This document shows, in pieces, positions 1-5,479 of a stretch of 5,479 bases of DNA; positions within the stretch are counted from its first letter, which is position 1, and each line of letters begins with the position of its first letter. The notes beneath the pieces are model-generated. The model made no database searches and was not told the DNA's origin. It saw only the letters and a program-made list of their open reading frames with translations. The position numbers and the translations under genes were made by a program. Origin of the DNA: Candidatus Omnitrophota bacterium (lineage in GTDB: Bacteria; Omnitrophota; Gorgyraeia; Duberdicusellales; 4484-171); assembly GCA_021735105.1 (NCBI GenBank), contig JAIPHS010000065.1:1-5479 (forward strand), written 5' to 3'.

Positions 1-1
1 T

Positions 2-184
2 AGGCCTTATTTTAAGCAGACAAAAGAGATATTTGACCAAATTTACAATAAATGCCAAGATAGCCGCTGGCGGTATCTTTCGATGGGGATGAGCTCTTCA
101 TATAAAATAGCAATTGATGAAGGTGCAAATATGGTAAGAATTGGAACAGCTATTTTTGGCCTCAGAGATTATGAACGGAATTGA
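2..184 (+). CDS. yggS: YggS/PLPBP-family pyridoxal phosphate homeostasis protein, C-terminal part (5' end outside window)
   Basis: This is the last 60 codons of a gene that begins before the window, ending at TGA 182-184. The tail reads LSMGMSSSYKIAI, then an EGANMVRIGTAIFG block and a final GLRDYERN. SMGMS followed by VRIGTAIFG is the C-terminal signature of the YggS/PROSC (PLPBP) family, a single-domain fold-type III PLP-binding protein. In known members these two segments hold the cofactor phosphate. The family has no established enzymatic activity; it is cytosolic and buffers PLP and amino-acid pools. The lysine that binds PLP lies in the missing N-terminal part. The next gene's likely ATG (171) lies inside this one, a 14-base overlap that suggests co-transcription. 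Family identity is firm; the symbol follows the E. coli orthologue. Confidence 0.9.
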   Translation, partial: RPYFKQTKEIFDQIYNKCQDSRWRYLSMGMSSSYKIAIDEGANMVRIGTAIFGLRDYERN

Positions 185-779
185 AAAACAGACTAAAGGT
201 AAAAGAAAAAAGACATTCTTTTTAAAAAATGCAAAATATGTTGGAAAAAATATTCTTGGAGATTTTTTAGTATTAAGAAAAAAGAAATATTTTTTAATTG
301 GCCGTATAGTTGAGACTGAAAGTTATCTAGGGATAAATGATGATGCCTCACATAGTTTTTCCGGCAAAAAAACCGCTCGCAACAAAATTTTATACCAAGC
401 AGGCGGTATAATTTATGTTTATTTAATCTATGGCCTATATTGGTGTTTTAATATAGTTACCTCATCTAAAACCAATCCCCAAACTGTTTTTATTCGTGCT
501 TTAGAGCCTGTTGAAGGAATAAGAGAGATGGAAAAAAGAAGAGGCAGGAATAGAAAAAATTTAACCAATGGCCCCTGTCGCTGGACAGAAGCGTTTGGAG
601 TTGATAAAAAGTTTTTAGGCAAAAAGATATATTCAGATCAAATTTATATTTTACAAAAAAAGAAAAAAAATTTTGATATTATTGAGACAGACAGGATAGG
701 TATCGATTATGCAAACCAGTCAAAAGATTTGCCCCTGCGTTATTATATAAAAGAAAATAAATTTGTTTCGAAAAAATAA
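171..779 (+). CDS. 3-methyladenine DNA glycosylase, MPG/AAG family (Pur_DNA_glyco fold)
   Basis: This 202-residue protein is the usual size for bacterial AAG-type glycosylases, which excise alkylated purines such as 3-methyladenine from DNA to start base excision repair. Family landmarks appear in order. RIVETESYLG holds E50, matching human catalytic E125, and Y52, matching Y127. H61 matches H136. IYVYLIYG holds Y84 and the base-displacing Y87 (human Y159 and Y162). N94 matches N169, and IRALEPVEG holds R109 (human R182). LTNGP follows at 131-135, and PLRYYI lies near the C-terminus. The usual NGPGKL block reads NGPCRW here. The ATG at 171 is preferred: the frame stays open to a TTG at 141, but that would add residues not expected in the family and deepen the overlap with yggS. 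No strong ribosome binding site precedes 171, so coupling to yggS translation is likely. The protein is very lysine-rich and holds an A7-G-A8 tract at 655-670. Confidence 0.92.
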   Translation: MNGIEKQTKGKRKKTFFLKNAKYVGKNILGDFLVLRKKKYFLIGRIVETESYLGINDDASHSFSGKKTARNKILYQAGGIIYVYLIYGLYWCFNIVTSSKTNPQTVFIRALEPVEGIREMEKRRGRNRKNLTNGPCRWTEAFGVDKKFLGKKIYSDQIYILQKKKKNFDIIETDRIGIDYANQSKDLPLRYYIKENKFVSKK

Positions 780-788
780 TTAATTAAA

Positions 789-795
789 GAAAGGA
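789..795 (+). promoter_or_regulatory. Ribosome binding site of tilS
   Basis: The purine-rich GAAAGGA lies five bases before the ATG at 801, in the 21-base gap after the glycosylase gene. It is the only clear Shine-Dalgarno-like sequence at a gene start in the window and supports the choice of 801 as the tilS start. Confidence 0.65.
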
Positions 796-800
796 TAATT

Positions 801-1799
801 ATGCCGACAAAAGGGTTAGAAAAAACTTTTTTAAAGACGATAAAAGAATATAATCTTTTTAAGAAAAAAGATAAGCTTTTACTTGGTGTGTCGGGCGGGC
901 CGGATTCGATAGCTTTACTTTATAATGTTATAAATTTAACCAAAGATTATAAACTTAAAATTGTTTGTGCTCATTTTAACCATGGAATAAGAAAAGAAAG
1001 CGACCGGGAAGAAAAATTTATTAAAGAATTATGCAGTAAGCTAAATATTGATTTTGTTAGTGAGAAAAAAAATGTAAATGATTTTTTTGCCGGTGACTCT
1101 CTAGAACAAACGGCACGAGAGCTGCGTTTTGATTTTTTTCTAAAAGTTTCACGTCAAGTTAAGATAAAAAAACTTGTCTTAGCTCACCATAAAAATGATT
1201 TAGCCGAGACTGTTTTAATGCGGATTATCAGAGGCACAGGTTTAAAAGGTTTAAGAGGTTTTTTACCCAAGTCTCAGTTTAGAAGCTTAACAGTGGTCAG
1301 GCCTTTTATTGATTTAGAAAAAGAACAAATTTTAAATTGGCTAAATGAAAAAAATATTCCTTTTTGCTTAGATAAAAGCAATCAGGAGGTAAAATTCTTA
1401 AGAAATAAGATAAGAATTGGCCTATTGCCGCAACTTGAGGCTATTAATGAATCTATTACAGATAGATTGTCTGATTTAGCGGTTAACGCCGGCCTTGATT
1501 ATGATTTTATCTATAACTTTTCAAAATCTGAGTTTAGGCGGCTTAAGCAAAAAAGGTCAAGCCGGGGTTTGTCTCTTGGCCTAAAAGGCCTAAAAGAATT
1601 GCATCCGGCTGTATTTAATAATGTAATAAGAATTGCTATCGAGCAAATTAAAGGAAATACACGCAGGATAGATCAGAACCATCTAATTGAGGTAAAAAAA
1701 CTAGTTTTAGAAGGCAGAGAAGCGGCAAGCATACATCTACCTAAAATTGTAATAAAAAAAGAAAAAAAGGCTCTTTCCATTCAATCCTTGATTTTGTAG
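801..1799 (+). CDS. tilS: tRNA(Ile)-lysidine synthetase TilS, short form
   Basis: TilS joins lysine to C34 of the CAU anticodon of tRNA-Ile2, using ATP, so that the tRNA reads AUA codons and is charged with isoleucine. It is cytosolic and normally essential, and this A+T-rich gene set uses many ATA codons. The N-terminal PP-loop ATPase domain shows SGGPDS at 31-36, AHFNHGIR at 57-64, LEQTARELR at 101-109 and AHHKNDLAET at 128-137, then RGTGLKGLRG, RPFIDLEK and the RNKIR block near 201-205. At 332 residues it lacks the extra C-terminal domains of the E. coli-type enzyme. It resembles the short Aquifex form, which as I recall also reads HHxNDL where most enzymes have HxDDQ. On that alignment D133 and E136 match the Aquifex catalytic-site D137 and E140. 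The ribosome binding site at 789-795 fixes the start. The ftsH promoter overlaps the last codons. Confidence 0.95.
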   Translation: MPTKGLEKTFLKTIKEYNLFKKKDKLLLGVSGGPDSIALLYNVINLTKDYKLKIVCAHFNHGIRKESDREEKFIKELCSKLNIDFVSEKKNVNDFFAGDSLEQTARELRFDFFLKVSRQVKIKKLVLAHHKNDLAETVLMRIIRGTGLKGLRGFLPKSQFRSLTVVRPFIDLEKEQILNWLNEKNIPFCLDKSNQEVKFLRNKIRIGLLPQLEAINESITDRLSDLAVNAGLDYDFIYNFSKSEFRRLKQKRSSRGLSLGLKGLKELHPAVFNNVIRIAIEQIKGNTRRIDQNHLIEVKKLVLEGREAASIHLPKIVIKKEKKALSIQSLIL

Positions 1800-1815
1800 T
1801 TAATCTAAGTATAAT
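1788..1815 (+). promoter_or_regulatory. Putative sigma70-type promoter driving ftsH, possibly leaderless
   Basis: TTGATT at 1788-1793 (four of six matches to TTGACA) is followed, after 16 bases, by a perfect TATAAT at 1810-1815. The -35 box lies in the last codons of tilS and the -10 box in the 24-base gap before ftsH. Transcription usually starts about seven bases after the -10 box, here near 1822-1824, which is the A of the ftsH ATG or just before it. No Shine-Dalgarno-like purine stretch lies between tilS and ftsH, which fits a leaderless start. The call rests on sequence match alone; in A+T-rich DNA a chance TATAAT is fairly common. Confidence 0.5.
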
Positions 1816-1823
1816 AGCTATCG

Positions 1824-3710
1824 ATGCAACCAAATAAAAAGAAGAAAAAACAACCTAACCCCAATTTTTTTCGCCGGGCTCTGTATGTAATAATCATATT
1901 TATGGCGGTCATCTGGTTAGCTAACCTTTTTGGTGCTAACATGGGGGGGTTTGCCAAAAAATTAAAATATCCTGAATTCTACTATTTAGTCAAAAACAAT
2001 CCAGAGATTAATCAGATAAAATCAATCACTTTAAAAGAAAATCTTGTCCAGGGCCAGTTCAACCGGTCAAAAGACCAGAAGTATTTCTACGCATATATTC
2101 CCAAAGAAAATGAAGAAATTGTTTCTTTGATTAGGGAAAATGTAGAAGATTTTGAGATTGAGCCGGCGAGCACTGCTTTTACTAACTTTCTTTACTTTTT
2201 TGGGCCGATGCTTATCTTTATTTTGTTCTTGTGGTATTTTTCTAAAAAAGGGAATCAAATGGGTTCACAAATTTGGGGTTTTGGTAAGTCCAAACATGCT
2301 ATTTTAGATAAAAATAGAGCCAAAAAAGTTACTTTTGGCGATGTAGCCGGTATTGACGAGGCAAAAGAAGAGCTGCAGGAAGTGGTTGAATTTTTAAAAG
2401 ACCCTAAGAAGTTTCAGCGTCTTGGCGGTAGGTTTCCTAAAGGAGTTCTTCTTATGGGCCCTCCCGGCTGCGGCAAAACTTTGCTTGCTAAAGCTGTATC
2501 AGGGGAAGCAGAGGTACCATTTTTTTCAATAGGCGGATCTGATTTTGTTGAGATGTTTGTAGGAGTTGGAGCGTCTCGAGTTAGGTCTCTATTTGAGCAA
2601 GCTAAAAAAGCTGCTAGAGCCGAAAATAAAGGGTGTATTATTTTTATTGATGAAATTGATGCAGTTGGCAGACAGCGTTTTGCTGGATTAGGCGGCGGCC
2701 ATGATGAAAGAGAACAAACTTTGAATCAACTTTTAGCAGAGATGGATGGATTTAAAACCGAAACCGGGGTAATAATTATAGCGGCTACAAATCGTCCTGA
2801 TGTATTAGATCCTGCTTTGCTTAGGCCGGGTAGGTTTGACCGTCAAATTGTAATTAATTCGCCTGATATAAAGGGAAGAAAAGGAATATTAAAAGTTCAT
2901 ACTAAAGGTATAAATCTTTCTAAAAAAGTAAATTTAGAAGAAGTTGCGAAAAGAACACCTGGTTTTTCCGGAGCTGATTTAGAAAATCTTTGCAATGAAG
3001 CAGCTTTATTGGCGGCACGCAGAAATAAAAAATCAGTTACCCAAATTGAACTTGAGGAAGCAATTGAGAGAGTAATGATGGGTCCGGAAAGAAAGAGCAG
3101 GGTAATGTCAGAAAAAGAAAAAAAGATAACAGCTTTTCACGAAGGAGGCCATGCTTTGGTATCTTTAGTTATTCCAGAGGTTGATTCTATGGCAAAAGTA
3201 TCAATTATTCCTCGGGGAATGGCTGGTGGTTATACTTTTATTCCGCCTCAGGAAGATAGAAGCTATAAATCAAAAAAGCAACTTATGGGTGAAATTACTA
3301 TCGCTTTAGGAGGAAGGGCTTCTGAGGAGGTGAATTTAGAAGATGTTACAACCGGGGCTATGAGTGATTTGGCAGCGGTAACAAAATTAGCTCGGAAGAT
3401 GGTTTGTGACTATGGCATGAGCGACAGATTAGGAAATTATACCTTAGGCGAAAGCCACGGTCCTGTATTTTTAGGCAGGGATATGATGAGAGAAAAAGAT
3501 TACAGTGAGGAGACTGCCCGAATTGTCGATCAGGAAGTAAAAAGGATTGTAGACGAGTGTTACATCCGGGCTAAAAGTATTATTCAAGATAATAAAAAAG
3601 AATTAGTTAAGCTTGTAGGTGTTTTATTAGACAAAGAGGTATTGGATGCCAAAGAGTTTAAAGAGATTGTTGGTTTATCCAAGCAAGAGAAAAAAGACTC
3701 AACTTCATAA
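1824..3710 (+). CDS. ftsH: ATP-dependent zinc metalloprotease FtsH
   Basis: FtsH is a hexameric inner-membrane AAA+ protease that unfolds and degrades misassembled membrane proteins and some short-lived cytosolic regulators. The 628 residues are full length. A lysine-rich start is followed by a first membrane helix (about 19-38), an outside domain (about 39-119) and a second helix (about 120-140). The AAA domain has Walker A GPPGCGKT at 212-219, the pore-loop FVG at 245-247, Walker B IIFIDEID at 272-279, and a second region of homology (about 322-340) whose LLRPGRFDR carries the arginine fingers. The protease domain has the zinc motif HEGGH at 439-443 (often HEAGH in relatives) with D515 as probable third zinc ligand. 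All catalytic residues appear intact. The ATG at 1824 has no visible ribosome binding site, but the protein it begins has the expected N-terminus and a promoter ends nine bases upstream. A G7 run at 1943-1949 lies early in the frame. folP follows after 37 bases. Confidence 0.98.
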   Translation: MQPNKKKKKQPNPNFFRRALYVIIIFMAVIWLANLFGANMGGFAKKLKYPEFYYLVKNNPEINQIKSITLKENLVQGQFNRSKDQKYFYAYIPKENEEIVSLIRENVEDFEIEPASTAFTNFLYFFGPMLIFILFLWYFSKKGNQMGSQIWGFGKSKHAILDKNRAKKVTFGDVAGIDEAKEELQEVVEFLKDPKKFQRLGGRFPKGVLLMGPPGCGKTLLAKAVSGEAEVPFFSIGGSDFVEMFVGVGASRVRSLFEQAKKAARAENKGCIIFIDEIDAVGRQRFAGLGGGHDEREQTLNQLLAEMDGFKTETGVIIIAATNRPDVLDPALLRPGRFDRQIVINSPDIKGRKGILKVHTKGINLSKKVNLEEVAKRTPGFSGADLENLCNEAALLAARRNKKSVTQIELEEAIERVMMGPERKSRVMSEKEKKITAFHEGGHALVSLVIPEVDSMAKVSIIPRGMAGGYTFIPPQEDRSYKSKKQLMGEITIALGGRASEEVNLEDVTTGAMSDLAAVTKLARKMVCDYGMSDRLGNYTLGESHGPVFLGRDMMREKDYSEETARIVDQEVKRIVDECYIRAKSIIQDNKKELVKLVGVLLDKEVLDAKEFKEIVGLSKQEKKDSTS

Positions 3711-3747
3711 GAAATATTTAATTATATTTTATCTTTCCTTAAACTAA

Positions 3748-4962
3748 ATGAAGATAGTTCCGTTAACTTTAGATAACCAAAAAGAAGCAAAAAAGGTAAT
3801 TCTTTCTCTAGGGGCAACTGAAGAGGGGGCTAAAATACTTGCTCCCAAGTCTGTATTTAGGAGTTTTAGAGTCCAGGGAATAAGGTCCTGGGAAGCCAAT
3901 ATATTGAAACAACACCTGCTTTCTCTTGGTTCTGATGCAGCCGCAGAAAGAGATGCGTTAATTAAGGATATTGAAACTGGAGTATTGCTTTTTGGCACTA
4001 TTAATCAGTTGAAAAAACTTTGTCAAAAATTAAAAAATCAAACTAAAAGGCTAAAGCTACTATCCAGGCAATTGTCAGAAAGCTTAGAAAATAGCGAGAA
4101 AAATAATTATAAATATAGAGCTAGAGACAAAATTCTAAAGATAAATAAACCTATCATTTGTGGGATAATAAATATTACCCAGGATTCTTTTTCTGGTGAT
4201 GGATTGCTGGCAAAGGCCGGTGAGTCTTTTCCTAAATTAAAAAAGTTAGTTTTAGGCAAAGTTTTAGAGATGATTAAAGATGGAGCTAAGATTATTGATT
4301 TTGGGGCTGAATCAACGCGGCCGTTTTCTAGGCGGATAAAGCCTCAAAAAGAGATAAAGAGGCTTATACCGATACTAAAGGTAATTAGGAAAAAATTTAA
4401 AAATTTAATTATATCAGTTGATACTTATAAGCCTAAGGTGGCAGAAGCAGCTGTTGAAGCCGGAGTTGATATTATAAATGATATTACCGCCTTAAGAAGC
4501 AGTAGAATAACTGCTTTGGTAAAAAAGCATAATCTAGGCTGTATTCTTATGCACATGCAGGCAAATCCGCAAACTATGCAAATTAATCCTAATTATAGGC
4601 AAGTTAGTCAAGAGATAGGAGAGTTTCTAAAAGATAGGATAGAATATTGTCAAAAAAAAGGAATAGATAAAAGTCAAATTTTTATAGATCCCGGGATTGG
4701 CTTTGGAAAGTCAAAAAAACATAATCTGGATATCATAAATAATTTATACCAATTTAAAACTTTAGGAGTGCCGATCTTTATTGGCTTATCGCGTAAATCT
4801 TTTATTGGTGATATAATTAAAAAAGGCCCAGCTCAACGACTAGGGGCTACTATTGCCGCCCAAACGGTTGCTTTGGCTAAAGGAGCTAATGTTTTAAGAG
4901 TGCATGATGTGGGCCAAACAAACGATGCAGTTAAACTTTTTTCTGCTTTGGTAAAAAAATGA
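3748..4962 (+). CDS. folP: Dihydropteroate synthase FolP, long form with extra N-terminal domain
   Basis: Dihydropteroate synthase condenses 6-hydroxymethyl-dihydropterin diphosphate with 4-aminobenzoate in folate synthesis and is the sulfonamide target. The TIM-barrel domain covers about residues 135-404. It shows GIINITQDSFSGDG at 139-152 (usually NVTPDSF), DFGAESTRP at 184-192, SVDTYKPKVAEAA at 223-235, INDITALR at 243-250, LMHMQ at 267-271, IDPGIGFGKS at 313-322, GLSRKSFIG at 346-354, RLGATIAA at 364-371 and RVHD at 384-387. Before it lie about 130 residues not found in the roughly 280-residue E. coli-type enzyme, with an APKSVFRSF segment, ANILKQHLLSLGSDAA at 50-65, and a charged helical linker. 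Similar long forms occur, to my recollection, in several anaerobic or deep-branching bacteria, and this supports the start at 3748. No ribosome binding site is visible upstream. The stop overlaps the next gene's start (ATGA), so the two are probably translationally coupled. Confidence 0.95.
   Translation: MKIVPLTLDNQKEAKKVILSLGATEEGAKILAPKSVFRSFRVQGIRSWEANILKQHLLSLGSDAAAERDALIKDIETGVLLFGTINQLKKLCQKLKNQTKRLKLLSRQLSESLENSEKNNYKYRARDKILKINKPIICGIINITQDSFSGDGLLAKAGESFPKLKKLVLGKVLEMIKDGAKIIDFGAESTRPFSRRIKPQKEIKRLIPILKVIRKKFKNLIISVDTYKPKVAEAAVEAGVDIINDITALRSSRITALVKKHNLGCILMHMQANPQTMQINPNYRQVSQEIGEFLKDRIEYCQKKGIDKSQIFIDPGIGFGKSKKHNLDIINNLYQFKTLGVPIFIGLSRKSFIGDIIKKGPAQRLGATIAAQTVALAKGANVLRVHDVGQTNDAVKLFSALVKK
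4959..4962 (+). other. ATGA stop/start overlap of folP and the cyclase gene
   Basis: The folP stop TGA (4960-4962) shares bases with the ATG (4959-4961) of the cyclase gene. Such four-base overlaps are typical of translational coupling by re-initiation. No separate strong ribosome binding site is seen before this ATG, since the preceding bases are an A-run at the end of folP. Confidence 0.8.
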
Positions 4963-5479
4963 CAAATTTAATTAAAATGCTTAGCTGGAAATCAATTGTT
5001 GAGATAATAATCTTGTGGATGGTTATCTATAGGGTATTTTTATTTTTAAAAGGAACCAAGGCTGTTTATCTTCTAAGAGGCATAATTGTTCTGATAATCT
5101 CTTTACTTACTTTTCAGCTTTTGGGCTTACCGGTTTTAACTAGAATACTTACTTATCTTTTTGCTTTTTTTCTTGTTTTGGTAGCTATAATTTTTCAACC
5201 TGAGCTAAGAGAAGGTTTGATTAGATTAGGCCGACGCCATATTTTTCATATGGAGCCTCAAATTGAGGAAATGGAGCAAGTTTTAAGAGAAATTACATCT
5301 TCTGTAGGGGTTCTCTCCCGTAAAAAAATAGGGGGCTTGATTGCAATAAAAAGAGAGATGGGTTTAAGAAAATATACTGAAAGCGGAGTTGTTTTAGATG
5401 CGGATATAACTTCCGAATTAATTCAGAATTTATTTTATCCTTCAGCTCCATTGCATGATGGAGGTGTTATTGTAGAAGG
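4959..5479 (+). CDS. cdaA: Membrane diadenylate cyclase CdaA/DacA, N-terminal part (3' end outside window)
   Basis: The frame runs open to the window edge, giving 173 codons of an enzyme that joins two ATP into cyclic di-AMP, a messenger controlling potassium and osmolyte transport and cell wall balance. Three membrane helices are visible (about 13-30, 37-57 and 63-80), then the family motif IIFQPELREGLIRLGR at 77-92, a short charged coiled linker, and the start of the DAC (DisA_N) domain with GGLIAIKRE at 125-133, LDADI at 146-150 and PLHDGGVIV at 164-172. The last is the catalytic DGA motif, read here as DGG. The second catalytic motif (RHR) lies beyond the window. Membrane topology, motifs and the position after folP identify CdaA rather than soluble DisA. 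By analogy with other bacteria, cdaR (ybbR) and glmM would be expected next. The ATG at 4959 is preferred over M7 because of the ATGA coupling with folP. Confidence 0.93.
   Translation, partial: MTNLIKMLSWKSIVEIIILWMVIYRVFLFLKGTKAVYLLRGIIVLIISLLTFQLLGLPVLTRILTYLFAFFLVLVAIIFQPELREGLIRLGRRHIFHMEPQIEEMEQVLREITSSVGVLSRKKIGGLIAIKREMGLRKYTESGVVLDADITSELIQNLFYPSAPLHDGGVIVE

Noticed and set aside
141..170. A TTG start at 141 that would lengthen the DNA glycosylase by ten residues
   Set aside because: It would deepen the overlap with yggS to 44 bases, and the added residues are simply the +1 frame of the conserved YggS C-terminus. The ATG at 171 is closer to the family's expected start.
182..184. Possible recoding of TGA (as in some candidate phyla)
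   Set aside because: TGA ends yggS and folP exactly where the families are expected to end, and tryptophans in the other genes use TGG. Standard code fits.
1185..1215. Apparent loss of the HxDDQ motif in TilS (reads HHKNDLAET)
   Set aside because: The Aquifex enzyme, as I remember it, also has an NDL version and is active. The aligned aspartate and glutamate are present, so this is a family variant, not decay.
3138..3152. HEGGH in FtsH considered as a damaged protease site
   Set aside because: The zinc motif only needs HExxH; both histidines and the glutamate are present, as is the downstream aspartate ligand.
3712..3730. AAATAT / ATATTT inverted repeat between ftsH and folP, considered as a terminator
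   Set aside because: The stem is only six A-T pairs with no G-C content, and it has no convincing U-tract. It is likely chance in A+T-rich spacer.
3744..3998. Open frame on the minus strand opposite the start of folP (others at 428-622 and 2067-2258)
   Set aside because: All three lie opposite strongly conserved coding sequence, have no recognisable domain, and are expected shadows of the + strand genes.

Overview
The window is a compact, A+T-rich bacterial housekeeping cluster with every gene on the + strand. Six protein-coding genes fill almost all of it. In order they are the 3' end of a YggS/PLPBP-type PLP homeostasis gene, a 3-methyladenine DNA glycosylase (MPG/AAG type), tilS, ftsH, a long form of folP (dihydropteroate synthase), and the 5' part of a CdaA/DacA-type membrane diadenylate cyclase. 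No RNA gene, mobile element, CRISPR array or inverted gene was found. The largest clear gap between genes is 37 bases.

Layout: the first two genes overlap by 14 bases. The glycosylase and tilS are 21 bases apart, with a visible ribosome binding site for tilS. tilS and ftsH are 24 bases apart. That junction holds a good sigma70-type promoter (TTGATT, 16 bases, TATAAT) that would start transcription almost at the ftsH ATG, so ftsH may be made at least partly from a leaderless message. ftsH and folP are 37 bases apart with no evident ribosome binding site. folP and the cyclase gene share an ATGA stop/start overlap, which implies translational coupling.

The genes look like one directional operon with an internal promoter. 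tilS-ftsH-folP-cdaA (usually followed by cdaR/ybbR and glmM, which would lie past the right edge) is a recurring bacterial neighbourhood. It links tRNA decoding (TilS), membrane protein quality control (FtsH), folate synthesis (FolP) and c-di-AMP control of cell wall and osmotic balance (CdaA). YggS and the DNA glycosylase are upstream passengers.

Organism: a bacterium using the standard code (TGA is a stop in yggS and folP). Low G+C, many lysine codons and A-runs, the long FolP and an Aquifex-like short TilS would fit a deep-branching or candidate phylum such as Omnitrophota, probably from a metagenome. This assignment is a low-confidence guess. No new defence or mobile system is visible. 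The items most worth a second look are the possible leaderless ftsH promoter, the extra N-terminal domain of FolP, and the DGG variant of the cyclase DGA motif.
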